A stretch of DNA of 64,000 nt, from NCBI RefSeq assembly GCF_963677005.1, contig NZ_OY781616.1, positions 3,706,501-3,770,500 on the forward strand, written 5' to 3'. The notes beneath the pieces are model-generated. The model ran no database searches and was not told the DNA's origin. It saw nothing but the letters and a program-made list of their open reading frames with translations. This document shows positions 19,029-28,172 of the stretch, piece after piece. The translations under genes and the position numbers were made by a program. Every line of letters starts with the position of its first letter. Position 1 is the stretch's first letter. This stretch comes from Maridesulfovibrio sp. (GTDB lineage: Bacteria > Desulfobacterota > Desulfovibrionia > Desulfovibrionales > Desulfovibrionaceae).

Positions 19029-19865
19029 TTGAATGGGAAAATTCTTGTTACCGGAGGAGGAGGGCTTATTGGCGCCTATCTCCGATCTTTGGGAGGAAGC
19101 CGTATAGTCTGTATTGACCGGGCTGAGTTGGATATTTCTGATCTATCAGAATTTGAATCCATTCTTTCCGGAAATGATATATCATGGGTCGTTAATTGTG
19201 CAGGCTCAGCACATGGAAATGACAGGGAATTGTTTGCCATTAATGCTTTTTGTCCAATGGACATGGCTAAAATTTGTTCAAAATTAAATGTCGGTTTTGC
19301 TTTTTTGAGTACAGCGCGTGTATTTGGAGTTGGCGAAGGTCCATTTGCGGAAGACGTTGTCCCATGCCCATACGATTCATACGGTCTTAGCAAATATGTG
19401 GGTGAGCAGCTTGTTACAAGAGAGTTGTCAGCGGGCAGGTATTACATTTTCAGAGTCGGCATGGTGTTGGGAAACGTTTCCGGCCGGAATGCGGACAAGC
19501 AGATAGTGACAAGATTGGTGGATAAGGGACGCCGTGGGCAAAATGTCCGTGCCGCTGCAGACTCTTGGACTTCCGTTGTTCATGCCGGTTGTGTGGCAGA
19601 AAGAATTTTGATGTGTATCGACTCCTGCTTGCCCAACGGGATATATCACATTTCCGGAGCTGATTGTATTTCCATTTTTGACCTTATAAATACCGTTTTT
19701 GAACGTCTGAGTTTGCCGGGAAGAGTTGAACGAGCATCTTCCAGAGAGTTCTCTTCTTCTTTACCTATTCCTCCCAGTGCTCAGGCTCTGAAATCATTGA
19801 TGATTTCTGATTGCGGAGATTGCCTGCAGGCTATAGAAAAATATTGTTCTGAACAGGGGCGGTAA
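19029..19865 (+). CDS. RmlD-like NAD-dependent sugar nucleotide reductase/epimerase (278 aa)
   Basis: Extended SDR of the dTDP-4-dehydrorhamnose reductase (RmlD) type. The N-terminus reads GKILVTGGGGLIGAYL with a Rossmann glycine motif. The catalytic Tyr-Lys pair is in YGLSKYVGE, and the RVGMVLG and SVVHAGCVAE segments fit the family. The start is taken as a TTG at 19029, because AGGTGG stands seven bases upstream and the Rossmann strand starts right there. An upstream extension of 15 codons looks non-coding. It may finish a 6-deoxy sugar or modify the nine-carbon acid. After it comes a 286-base AT-rich gap with a weak 7-base hairpin at 19928-19959. Confidence 0.75.
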   Translation: MNGKILVTGGGGLIGAYLRSLGGSRIVCIDRAELDISDLSEFESILSGNDISWVVNCAGSAHGNDRELFAINAFCPMDMAKICSKLNVGFAFLSTARVFGVGEGPFAEDVVPCPYDSYGLSKYVGEQLVTRELSAGRYYIFRVGMVLGNVSGRNADKQIVTRLVDKGRRGQNVRAAADSWTSVVHAGCVAERILMCIDSCLPNGIYHISGADCISIFDLINTVFERLSLPGRVERASSREFSSSLPIPPSAQALKSLMISDCGDCLQAIEKYCSEQGR

Positions 19866-20151
19866 TTCTGTCCAACGCAGCCGGATTCAGATTTTGCTAT
19901 TGTCGTTGGGCCGAAAAAGGGTTTTATCCGGATGGTTCAATTCAAAAAAACACATCCGGTAAACATGTTTATAGGTTCTCACGTGTTTGCATAGAAGGGA
20001 TCGGCCGGAGAGGCAGATTTTGAGAATGAAATTTTTGAGTTTGTTTTTTTAATCAGCCTTTAATTATAGTTAGTTATCTTTGCTTTGGGGTTGTGTATTA
20101 CATGAGTTTGTTTCATTTGCTCACAATGATGTAAAAGTAGGCTTGACAATT

Positions 20152-21270
20152 ATGCAGCGATGTTTGGTTTGTGGATCATCGGATCTCGAGGTGATTAGTT
20201 CAATCGGCCATAAAGGAGTAACGTCAGATTTAAAGCCTTGGCATACAATTGGTAATTTCATTTTTTGCAATAAATGCGGGCATAGTCAAAAGGAAATTTG
20301 TGAGGAGTGGATTGCTGACGCCGAAAAAATATATACAAATTATGAGTCATGCCCTCTAGGAGAGGGGAGAGAGCAGCTTGTCTTTAGGGATAGTGGGCTT
20401 AAAGGAGCCAGGTTTTCAGTACTGCTTGATAAATTGTTTGAGGTTGTTGATATCCCTGCAGAAGGAAAAATTCTTGATATAGGGTGTTCCTGTGGTAGGT
20501 TTTTGCATCGTTTTTCTGAAAGGAGACCAGACTGGGAATGTTATGGGTATGAGTATGAATTAAGATCTGACGATGTCTTCGCATTGCATGGGGTAGAAAA
20601 AGTTTATTCCGGAGAGTTGAGCAAGATTGATAAAAAGTTTGATCTTGTTGTGATGACCCATGTAATAGAACATTTACTTGAGCCCGTTGAAATACTGAAG
20701 TCTGTTTACCACTTGATCAATGAGACCGGATGGCTGTTTGTTCAGGCGCCATGTTTTGTCAGTAATCCTTTTGATTTGGTTATTAGAGATCACTGCTCTC
20801 ATTTTACTACACAATCCTTGAAAACGGTCGCCAATCTTGGTGGGTTTTCGCTTATCGAAATAATGGACGATTGGGTTCCCCGTGAGATTGGATTTATTGC
20901 TCGGAAAGATAATTCAGTGTTAAATCAAGTGGTAAACAATACTGGTTCCGGTTCTATTAGAAGTTCTTTGGAATTCCTAAGTAATTTGTTGGACAAGGTG
21001 AAGTCCGTGAGTAATGGACGTCCTTTTGGGGTTCTGGGGGCCTCTATTTCAGGCCTTTGGTTGGCTCATTCGCTGGATAGAGATGTTGATTTTTTTGGTG
21101 ACGAGGATCTTGCAAGACAGGGAGATGAGCTTATGGGGATACCTATCTTTTCTGTAGACAATATCCCTACAGGCAGCACTGTAGTCGTTCCCTTTTCATC
21201 TTTGACGGCTGAATCGATAGTGAAAAGATTAAAGGCCAGACGGCAGGACATCCGTTTTATTCTTCCGTAG
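20152..21270 (+). CDS. Class I SAM-dependent methyltransferase with N-terminal zinc finger (372 aa)
   Basis: The start is taken at the ATG at 20152, directly before the metal-binding CLVCGS and FCNKCGH cysteine pairs. An in-frame upstream codon at 20080 would add 24 unlikely residues. The SAM-binding loop is ILDIGCSCGRF at about residue 110, followed by the VVMTHVIEHLLEP motif. A C-terminal extension (about 285-372) resembles the extra domain of sugar C-methyltransferases such as the Methyltransf_14 group. A sugar C- or O-methylation role is likely. AT-rich, like its neighbours upstream. Confidence 0.75.
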   Translation: MQRCLVCGSSDLEVISSIGHKGVTSDLKPWHTIGNFIFCNKCGHSQKEICEEWIADAEKIYTNYESCPLGEGREQLVFRDSGLKGARFSVLLDKLFEVVDIPAEGKILDIGCSCGRFLHRFSERRPDWECYGYEYELRSDDVFALHGVEKVYSGELSKIDKKFDLVVMTHVIEHLLEPVEILKSVYHLINETGWLFVQAPCFVSNPFDLVIRDHCSHFTTQSLKTVANLGGFSLIEIMDDWVPREIGFIARKDNSVLNQVVNNTGSGSIRSSLEFLSNLLDKVKSVSNGRPFGVLGASISGLWLAHSLDRDVDFFGDEDLARQGDELMGIPIFSVDNIPTGSTVVVPFSSLTAESIVKRLKARRQDIRFILP

Positions 21271-21304
21271 TGTGATAGCTTTATGTCTTTCTCACTTATG
21301 GAAC

Positions 21305-21333
21305 TTGCCGTAAAAATGGTTGAAATTTATAAT
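21305..21333 (+). promoter_or_regulatory. Sigma70 promoter before the cytidylyltransferase-kinase gene
   Basis: TTGCCG (21305-21310), a 17-base spacer and a perfect TATAAT (21328-21333). This leaves a 5' leader of roughly 160 bases before the start codon at 21499. The same TTGCCG-17-TATAWT pattern occurs at 33005. Confidence 0.55.
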
Positions 21334-21498
21334 GATATACGGGTGCGGTCTTTGGGGTGTCCTCAGCGTTAAAATATGCAGAAGGCATAGTGCGTTGAAC
21401 CGTATTTTTGTCTGAGCTATTGAAAGTGGCATGGCATAGTGTGCATGAAGTTGATTTTGATTATTGATGCAGTGCCTAAATAAGGGGTTAGCAAAAAA

Positions 21499-23031
21499 AT
21501 GACCAGCAAAGCTGAGCGTAAGATAAAGACTATAGCCGAATTGGCCGAGATCGCAGCCGGGCTGCGGGGAAAGGGCAAAAGAATTGTTCTCTGCCACGGA
21601 GTCTTCGACCTGCTGCATATCGGGCACATCCGCTATCTTTCTCAGGCCAAAGAACATGGAGATGTGCTCATCGTAAGTCTTACCCCGGATTGCTACGTTG
21701 ACAAGGGACCTGATCGACCCGCTTTTACAGAAAGACTTCGGGCCGAGGCCCTGGCATCCCTCGGTGAAACGGATTACGTGACCATTAATGAGTGGCCGAC
21801 AGCTGAAGAGACCCTGCGTCTGATCCGTCCGCATGTTTATGCCAAGGGTGATGAATTCAAGAATGTTGATGACGATCCTACCGGTAAGATCGGTCCCGAG
21901 GCTGATGTTGTTAAGGAAATCGGCGCTGAGCTTGTTTTTACCTCCGACATCGTATTCAGCTCCTCGAATCTGATAAATCGCTATCTTGCCAAGAACAGTA
22001 AGGAGCTGGACGAATATCTCAAGATGTTCAGGGCCAGGTTCGATCTGGATCATGTCCTTGAAGTCATAGACGACATGCAGGATTTAAGCGTGCTGGTTGT
22101 CGGTGATACCATCCTTGATGAATACCAGATTACCTCCACGCTCGGTAAATCTTCAAAAGACCCTATTCTGGCTCTGAAATATCAGTCGCACGAGTTGTAT
22201 GCCGGAGGTGCTCTGGCTGTTGCAAATCATGTAGCCAATTTTGCCGGAAAAGTAGGGCTGCTCTCCATGCTTGGCGATACTGACCGCTATGAAGATTTCA
22301 TTCGCGGAAAATTGAATCCGCTGATCGAACCGCATTTTGCTACCCGTCCGGATTCTCCGACCACGCTGAAACGCCGCTTTGTAGATGCCTATTCCTTAAG
22401 CAAGGTCATGGAAATCTACATGATGAATGATGACCCACTACCCCGGCGGGTTGAGGAAGAACTTGTCGAAAAGCTGCAAAACCTGTTCAACGGCTATGAC
22501 CTCGTGCTGGTGGCCGATTTCGGGCATGGTCTGATTACCCCCGCTCTGGTTAAGCTGCTCTCAGAACGCGCACCCTATCTGGCGGTCAATACTCAGGCCA
22601 ATGCCGGTAACCGTGGATTCAACACCATAGGCAAGTATCCTCGTGTTGATTTCTTTTCTCTGGCGGAACATGAACTCCGTCTTGAAACAAGAGATCAGGT
22701 GGGCAGCTTCCGCAGCCTGCTTTCCGGGGTCGGCGACTCGCTTGGCGCATCAAAGGGTATGGTCACTCAGGGTGGGCGCGGGTGCTGCGTCTGGAGCGAC
22801 GGGGATAACTTTGTTAGAATCCCGGCGCTCAATTCCGATATCGTTGACCGTGTGGGAGCAGGGGATGCGCTTTTTTCCCTTGCGGCCATGGCCAGTTTCA
22901 TGAATCTCAAGGATGAACTGGTCGGGTTTGTAGGAAACGTGGCCGGTTCGCTGGCCGTTCAGGTCATGGGCAACGACAAATCCGTCGGGAAAAAAGCCAT
23001 GCGCAAGTATATAACCGCAACTCTCAAATAA
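21499..23031 (+). CDS. Fused cytidylyltransferase-like and PfkB-like sugar kinase, reversed HldE order (510 aa)
   Basis: The N-terminal domain (about 1-150) is a nucleotidyltransferase of the RfaE/HldE C-terminal type, with LCHGVFDLLHIGHIRYL carrying the HxGH active site. The C-terminal domain (about 185-510) is a PfkB/ribokinase-type kinase with DTILDEY and the IVDRVGAGDAL catalytic motif. In HldE, which makes ADP-heptose, the kinase comes first, so the domain order here is swapped. It should phosphorylate a sugar phosphate and then activate it with a nucleotide. The following SIS isomerase gene suggests a heptose-like substrate. The ATG at 21499 has AAGGGG about 11 bases upstream. Confidence 0.8.
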   Translation: MTSKAERKIKTIAELAEIAAGLRGKGKRIVLCHGVFDLLHIGHIRYLSQAKEHGDVLIVSLTPDCYVDKGPDRPAFTERLRAEALASLGETDYVTINEWPTAEETLRLIRPHVYAKGDEFKNVDDDPTGKIGPEADVVKEIGAELVFTSDIVFSSSNLINRYLAKNSKELDEYLKMFRARFDLDHVLEVIDDMQDLSVLVVGDTILDEYQITSTLGKSSKDPILALKYQSHELYAGGALAVANHVANFAGKVGLLSMLGDTDRYEDFIRGKLNPLIEPHFATRPDSPTTLKRRFVDAYSLSKVMEIYMMNDDPLPRRVEEELVEKLQNLFNGYDLVLVADFGHGLITPALVKLLSERAPYLAVNTQANAGNRGFNTIGKYPRVDFFSLAEHELRLETRDQVGSFRSLLSGVGDSLGASKGMVTQGGRGCCVWSDGDNFVRIPALNSDIVDRVGAGDALFSLAAMASFMNLKDELVGFVGNVAGSLAVQVMGNDKSVGKKAMRKYITATLK

Positions 23032-23043
23032 TATTTTATAATT

Positions 23044-24006
23044 ATGGCAAGCAAATACAGACAATTTGACCGTTCTTCCCTTACAGTTCTGCCTCTTGCG
23101 GAAAGGGAAAGCATGCTTGATGTTTCAATTATAGGAATCACCGAGCTAAGGGATGAGGTGCATCCTTCGTTTCATAAGGTTGTGTCTGATCTAGTAAAGG
23201 CCAGAGAGCAGGAGCGGGCCCGGGTGCTGATGATCGGAGCTCACGTTCTGCGTTCAGGTGTTCAGGAATATCTTTTCGATCTGATGGAGCAGGGGCTGAT
23301 CAGCTGCATCGCGGTAAACGGGGCCTGTGCAATTCACGATTTTGAATTCGCAATGCATGGACGCACCACCGAAAGCGTGGCCAAATATATTTCCACCGGC
23401 CAGTTCGGGCTATGGACGGAAACCGGCCTTCTGAATGACATAGTAATGGAAGGAGCACGTGACGGTCTGGGGTTTGGCGAAAGTGTGGGGCGCCACATTG
23501 CTGCCAGTGATTATCCGCATGCATGTAAAAGTCTGCTGGGCAGGGCGTATGAATTGGATATCCCCGTTACGGTGCACATCGGCATCGGGTACGATATTGT
23601 CCATGAACATCCGAATTTTGATGCAGCCGCAGCAGGAAAGGCCAGCTATACTGATTTTCTGATTTTTGCCGCTGAACTGGAAAAGCTTGAGGGCGGAGTG
23701 GTCATGAACTTCGGAAGCGCGATCATGGCCCCGGAGGTGTACCTCAAGGCTTTGTCCATGGTTCGTAACGCTGCTGCTGCCAAAGGGAGCGAGGTGTGTC
23801 GTTTTACGACATTGGTGTGTGATTTGCATGATCTGCCGCATGATGTCGGCCTCGAAGCTCCCAGATCAAGCGCCCAGTATTACTTCAGGCCATGGAAAAC
23901 AATGTTGGTACGAACCGTCGCCGATGGCGGAAGGAGTTACTATGTCCGCGGATTCCATGCAGATACAGTCCCCCAACTCTGGACGGCATTCAAGCAGTAC
24001 AAGTGA
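23044..24006 (+). CDS. Deoxyhypusine-synthase-like Rossmann protein of unknown function (320 aa)
   Basis: I do not recognise this protein with certainty. It has alternating hydrophobic strands and glycine-rich turns (VLMIGAHVLRSGVQEYL, CIAVNGACAIHDFE, VTVHIGIGYDIVHEHPN, GGVVMNFGSAIMAPE) that recall the deoxyhypusine-synthase fold, which binds NAD. No eIF5A-type substrate exists in bacteria, so a sugar or nucleotide substrate is more plausible. It follows the nucleotidyltransferase-kinase gene by 12 bases and overlaps the SIS gene by 65 bases, which points to a shared pathway. Confidence 0.55.
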   Translation: MASKYRQFDRSSLTVLPLAERESMLDVSIIGITELRDEVHPSFHKVVSDLVKAREQERARVLMIGAHVLRSGVQEYLFDLMEQGLISCIAVNGACAIHDFEFAMHGRTTESVAKYISTGQFGLWTETGLLNDIVMEGARDGLGFGESVGRHIAASDYPHACKSLLGRAYELDIPVTVHIGIGYDIVHEHPNFDAAAAGKASYTDFLIFAAELEKLEGGVVMNFGSAIMAPEVYLKALSMVRNAAAAKGSEVCRFTTLVCDLHDLPHDVGLEAPRSSAQYYFRPWKTMLVRTVADGGRSYYVRGFHADTVPQLWTAFKQYK

Positions 24007-24598
24007 AACAGCAAAGGAAAACAGTCTGATGTGGTCCCGTCATACTTCTGACATGCAAGAGTGCCTGAATGCTCTTAAGGTCGATTGCAGCGCCGATCCC
24101 ATGTGTTCCATAGACAAAGGATTCTGCCTTTGGAAGGAAAGGACGGTTAAATTGCGAGAAGAAGGACGGGTTATTTACCTGATCGGCAACGGGGCCAGCG
24201 CATCCATGGCCAGTCACTTTTCGGCCGATCTGGCAAAAAATGCCCACGTTCACACTCAGGTTTTTACCGATCTGGCTCTGATTACCGCTCTGGCCAACGA
24301 TATTTCCTATGATCAGGTCTTTGTGGAGCCCCTGCGCAGGCGTATGACCCCCAACGACATGCTGGTGGGGATCAGCAGTTCCGGCAATTCTCCCAATGTC
24401 GTCAACGCCTGCCGTTTTGCCGCCGAGATCGGGGCAAGTGTTGTCACTGTAACGGCAATGAAGCCGGACAACAAAATGCGTCAGATAGGTGATCTTAATT
24501 TCTGGATTCCGGCATATACCTACGGCATGGCCGAAACCGGGCACGCCTGCATTCTCCACTACTGGATGGATTCCGTTTCAATAAACCAAGAAGGATAG
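23942..24598 (+). CDS. SIS-domain phosphosugar isomerase, GmhA-like (218 aa)
   Basis: The SIS fold is clear: VIYLIGNGASASMASHFSADL, a phosphosugar loop in GISSSGNSPNVVNAC and a C-terminal helical tail. Such proteins convert ketose to aldose phosphates, as GmhA does for sedoheptulose 7-phosphate. The start is placed at the ATG at 23942 because GGAAGGAG lies five bases upstream, giving a 65-base overlap with the preceding gene. The longer frame, running further upstream, is not supported. Together with the reversed HldE-like fusion and the transketolase, it suggests a seven-carbon or related sugar. Confidence 0.75.
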   Translation: MSADSMQIQSPNSGRHSSSTSETAKENSLMWSRHTSDMQECLNALKVDCSADPMCSIDKGFCLWKERTVKLREEGRVIYLIGNGASASMASHFSADLAKNAHVHTQVFTDLALITALANDISYDQVFVEPLRRRMTPNDMLVGISSSGNSPNVVNACRFAAEIGASVVTVTAMKPDNKMRQIGDLNFWIPAYTYGMAETGHACILHYWMDSVSINQEG

Positions 24599-24604
24599 CC
24601 TGAT

Positions 24605-25675
24605 ATGTCCAATGATGAATTTCGCATTGATTCTCACAAACTTATGTTTCATCCGAAGAGGGTTTCCGACTGGCTTTCCGGCAAGAACATCGGCCCCCTT
24701 TTTATGGAAGTCAGCCCCACAAGCGCATGCAACCACAGGTGTGTGTTTTGCGGATACGATTTCACAGGACACAAGCCGAAGTATATTCAGACAGATGTAT
24801 ATCTTTCCAGACTCAAGGGCATGGCTGCATCCGGTTTGAAAAGCATCCTGTTTTCAGGTGAAGGTGAGTCCTTTATGCATAAGGATTTTACTCGTATTTG
24901 CAATGCTACCAAGAATGCCGGAATAGACACGGCGATAGCTACGAACGGTGTTTTAATGACACCGGACAAAGTTGAGGAGATTATAAACAACGTTTCCTGG
25001 ATTAAAGTAAGCTGCAACGGGACAACTCCGGGAAGTTACAAGGATATACAGGGAACATCGGCAGATGATTTTTACAAGGTTATTGACAACCTCAAGGAAG
25101 CTGTCCGGATAAGGAAGGAGCTGAATTCAAAGTGCACTCTCGGTCTACAGAGTCTTCTGTTGCCGGAAAACCGTGCCGATATGCCGGACCTGGTCCGGAT
25201 CTGCGGGGAAATTGGCCTTGATTACATGGTGGTCAAACCATATTCGCAGCATCCTCTGGGGCTGGCTGACGATTACAAGGGGCTTACTTACGAGCAGTTT
25301 GCCGGACTTGAGAAAGAATTGAAGCGTTATGAAACAGATTCGTTCAGGGTTATATATCGCGCTAGAACGATGGAAAGGCTTCTGCAGGGGGACCGTGGCT
25401 ATAAAAAATGCATGGCCCTGCCGTTCTGGTCTTATGTCGACGTGGACATGAATGTCTGGGGATGTCCTATGTTTATTGGAGACGATAGATTTTTATACGG
25501 TAATCTTGTTGATGAGAGCTTCGAAGAGATCTGGAATGGGAAAAAGCGCAAGGATTCCCTTGAATGGTTCAAGGATTTTGATGTGTCCGGATGTCGGACA
25601 AACTGCCGCATGGACAAGGTTAATACTTATCTGTGGGAGCTAGCCCACCCTAATCCCCATGTAAATTTCATATAA
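24605..25675 (+). CDS. Radical SAM/SPASM enzyme (356 aa)
   Basis: An iron-sulfur enzyme that cleaves S-adenosylmethionine to start radical chemistry. The CxxxCxxC cluster motif uses C42, C46 and C49 in ACNHRCVFCGYD. The GGE-like motif appears as SGEGE. The C-terminal 80 residues carry further cysteines (VWGCPMF, GCRTNCRMD) that fit a SPASM auxiliary cluster domain. The reaction cannot be named: SPASM proteins modify peptides but also act on sugars and small molecules. It starts seven bases after the SIS gene stop, with a plausible AAGAAGGAT ribosome site. Confidence 0.8.
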   Translation: MSNDEFRIDSHKLMFHPKRVSDWLSGKNIGPLFMEVSPTSACNHRCVFCGYDFTGHKPKYIQTDVYLSRLKGMAASGLKSILFSGEGESFMHKDFTRICNATKNAGIDTAIATNGVLMTPDKVEEIINNVSWIKVSCNGTTPGSYKDIQGTSADDFYKVIDNLKEAVRIRKELNSKCTLGLQSLLLPENRADMPDLVRICGEIGLDYMVVKPYSQHPLGLADDYKGLTYEQFAGLEKELKRYETDSFRVIYRARTMERLLQGDRGYKKCMALPFWSYVDVDMNVWGCPMFIGDDRFLYGNLVDESFEEIWNGKKRKDSLEWFKDFDVSGCRTNCRMDKVNTYLWELAHPNPHVNFI

Positions 25676-25683
25676 GTAGTATC

Positions 25684-26307
25684 ATGTTGATCGGAATTGA
25701 TCTGGACAACACAATTATCCGTTATGACGGGTTACTGCATAAGATTGCCTTGGAACGGGGGCTTATAGGTTCTGAGATTCCGGAGAACAAAAGAGCTGTT
25801 CGTGATGAAGTCCGCTCGAAATTCAATGACGAAGAGTGGCAGAAATTGCAGATAGCCATTTATGGAGAACAAATTTTTCGGGCTGAACTTATGCCCGGAG
25901 TGTGGAATTTTTTATCGGAACTGAAGGTCCGTTCCTGGCCTTTTAAGATCATAAGCCACAAAACCAGATTTCCAAATTACGGCAGTCCCAAGATTGATCT
26001 TCGCGAGGCAGCAATGGAGTTTTTGGCCGGGAATGATTTTTTTGCGGAAAGCGGTCTGGGCATGGTCCCGGATGATGTCTGGTTTTTACCTACAAGAGTT
26101 GATAAAATAAACAAAATCAAAGAACTCCGTTGTGATGTCTTTATTGATGACCTTGTGGAGGTCTTTGACGATGATCATTTCCCGGAAGAAATAATCGCTA
26201 TTTTGTTTTCTGCGGAAAGCGGTAGAAAGGATTTCACAAAGGGAAAAGTCTTTTCTTCCTTTGACCAGATCGGTTCATTTCTTTTTCAATGCGGTGAGCT
26301 TTCATGA
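25684..26307 (+). CDS. HAD-superfamily phosphatase-like protein (207 aa)
   Basis: The N-terminus reads GIDLDNTI, HAD motif I with the nucleophile Asp and the acid-base Asp two residues on. Motif II is IISHK with its serine, a lysine follows for motif III, and FIDD at about residue 156 fits motif IV. It should remove phosphate from a sugar or nucleotide. It is not a close GmhB match, since GmhB has a DRDGT motif. It lies in tight sequence with the radical SAM gene and overlaps the APH-like kinase gene by four bases. Confidence 0.7.
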   Translation: MLIGIDLDNTIIRYDGLLHKIALERGLIGSEIPENKRAVRDEVRSKFNDEEWQKLQIAIYGEQIFRAELMPGVWNFLSELKVRSWPFKIISHKTRFPNYGSPKIDLREAAMEFLAGNDFFAESGLGMVPDDVWFLPTRVDKINKIKELRCDVFIDDLVEVFDDDHFPEEIIAILFSAESGRKDFTKGKVFSSFDQIGSFLFQCGELS

Positions 26308-27332
26308 ATCATGCCAGGGAATTGCTGAAAATGCTCCTCGGGAAGGAACTGAAATCGGCAACCAGAATCTGTGCAGGGAAAAACAGCAGAGTTTACAAGG
26401 TGTGCAGTCTGTGCGGTGAGGTTTATGTCGCAAAATTTTACCTGCAGCCAACGGCTGAAGGACGCAGCAGGCTGGAACAGGAATGGACTGCCCTAAAATT
26501 TATGTCCGGGGCCGGATTCACGGATGTTCCAAGTCCGATTGGGGTCAGTGAAGAATTGCAGGGGGCCTTGTTTTCTTTCATTGAAGGCAGGACTGTCAGC
26601 GAACACGGCATAAAAGATATAGGGGCGGTACTGGATTTTTTAAGGCGGCTCTGGTCCGTCCGCGGTCTGCATGGCGCAAAAACAGTTTCTCCTGCTGCGG
26701 AAGCATGTTTTTCCCTTGGTGAGCTCGTTTCGAATATAGAGCAAAGAACTGCTGTTTTAATGGCTTTACCTTGCGACAACCTGCTTTTTGAGCAGATGCA
26801 CAATTTTTTGGGTACGGATTTTCTCATGGAGTTTGAGAAAAGTGTTGATGCAGCTCGCAGATTGCTGAGTCAGCCCGATTCGGAAGAATCTCTTGCTCCT
26901 GAATACAGGACTCTCAGCCCCTCAGACTTCGGTTTCCATAACTGTCTGCGAAGATCCGGGGGAAAGTTGGCTTTTTTGGACTTTGAATATTTCGGTTGGG
27001 ATGATCCGGTTAAGGCGGCTTCGGATTTTCTGCTGCACCCGGCAATGGAACTCAGTGTCTCTGAAATTAAGGTGTTCTATTCCGGTATGAAGGATATCTT
27101 CGGTAAGGAGCGGGGATTCGAGAACAGGTTCAGGGCCTACCTGCCGCTGTTCAGGTTGAAATGGTGTCTCATCCTTTTAAATGAGTTTTTAAAAGACGGA
27201 ATAGACCGGCGTTGCTTCGCTTCTGAGGTTGTGGATAGCGCCGATGATATGCGTAAGGCACAGCTTGATAAAGCCCGGACTTTTTTGGGTAGGGACAGGC
27301 AGATACTGAGCCTTGTCACTGATACGTTGTAA
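26304..27332 (+). CDS. Aminoglycoside phosphotransferase/choline kinase-like protein (342 aa)
   Basis: Eukaryotic-kinase-like fold of the APH family. VYKVCSLCGEVYVAKFYL holds the ATP-binding lysine. The Brenner-type catalytic loop is seen as LSPSDFGFHNCL at about residue 210, though its usual HxD is degenerate. The metal-binding FLDFEYFGWDDP follows. It should phosphorylate a small hydroxylated molecule, most likely a sugar in this setting, rather than an antibiotic. Coupled to the HAD gene by a four-base overlap, it may act in an opposite or successive step. Confidence 0.7.
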   Translation: MNHARELLKMLLGKELKSATRICAGKNSRVYKVCSLCGEVYVAKFYLQPTAEGRSRLEQEWTALKFMSGAGFTDVPSPIGVSEELQGALFSFIEGRTVSEHGIKDIGAVLDFLRRLWSVRGLHGAKTVSPAAEACFSLGELVSNIEQRTAVLMALPCDNLLFEQMHNFLGTDFLMEFEKSVDAARRLLSQPDSEESLAPEYRTLSPSDFGFHNCLRRSGGKLAFLDFEYFGWDDPVKAASDFLLHPAMELSVSEIKVFYSGMKDIFGKERGFENRFRAYLPLFRLKWCLILLNEFLKDGIDRRCFASEVVDSADDMRKAQLDKARTFLGRDRQILSLVTDTL

Positions 27333-27365
27333 AATAATTTTGTATTTATTGCAGGAGGCGGAATT

Positions 27366-28172
27366 TTGGATCAGCGATCTAAATTGCTTAGAAAAAGAAT
27401 AGTTGATGTCCTGCATCATGCAGGGCGCGGACACATCGGTCCATCCATGTCTCTGGTGGAGACTTTGCGAGTTCTTTATGATTCCGTACTCAGGTATGAT
27501 CCCAACAATCCGTCCGGAAGTGATCGGGACAGATTTATTCTGAGCAAGGGACACGGCTGCCTGGCCCTTTACGTAATGCTTGAGGAGAAGGGCTTTATCT
27601 CGGAAAAGGAACTTTTCAGTTTTTGCTGCTACGACGGGCTGGTCGGCGGTCATCCTACGGCGAAGATTCCCGGAGTGGAGTTTGCCACCGGAAGTCTGGG
27701 GCACGGTCTTTCTTTTGCGGTAGGGGTTGCGGCCGCGTTACGTATTGACGGTTCCGCAAGCAGGGTGCTGACCGTGCTGGGAGACGGGGAGTGCGGAGAA
27801 GGTGCCGTCTGGGAAGCTGCCATGAGTGCCGGTAAACAGAAGCTTTCCAATCTGACTGCGATTGTGGATTACAACAAGCTTCAGTCCTACGGCTGTACCG
27901 AAAAGGTTTCCGGACTTGAACCTTTTGCCGACAAGTGGAAGAGCTTCGGCTTCGCGGTCAGGGAGGTTGATGGACACGACGTAGCTGAACTGGAAAAAGT
28001 CTTTTCCGTCCTTCCGTTTGAAGCAGATAAACCTTCGGTGGTGATCAGCCACACGGTCAAAGGCAAGGGCATTCCTTTTGCGGAGGGCAATCCTTCATGG
28101 CATCATAAAACCAAGATGTCTGTCGAGGAATATGAAAATATGATCAAAGCCATTGAGGGATACGATGCGTAA
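27366..28172 (+). CDS. Transketolase N-terminal subunit (268 aa)
   Basis: The thiamine-diphosphate binding half of a split transketolase. HGCLALYVMLEE and the GHGLSFAVGVA motif lie before the metal-binding LGDGECGEGAVWEAAM signature (GDG then about 28 residues to the NK of YNK). The start is a TTG at 27366 after AGGAGG, about 12 bases upstream. It overlaps the C-terminal subunit gene by about eight bases. Transketolases move a two-carbon ketol unit between sugars. Its position here suggests making a longer-chain sugar for the glycan rather than a pentose-phosphate housekeeping role. Confidence 0.88.
   Translation: MDQRSKLLRKRIVDVLHHAGRGHIGPSMSLVETLRVLYDSVLRYDPNNPSGSDRDRFILSKGHGCLALYVMLEEKGFISEKELFSFCCYDGLVGGHPTAKIPGVEFATGSLGHGLSFAVGVAAALRIDGSASRVLTVLGDGECGEGAVWEAAMSAGKQKLSNLTAIVDYNKLQSYGCTEKVSGLEPFADKWKSFGFAVREVDGHDVAELEKVFSVLPFEADKPSVVISHTVKGKGIPFAEGNPSWHHKTKMSVEEYENMIKAIEGYDA

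Noticed and set aside
21292..22053. 253-codon open frame on the minus strand
   Set aside because: Lies opposite the start of the cytidylyltransferase-kinase gene, has no ribosome site, and the translation matches no known fold.
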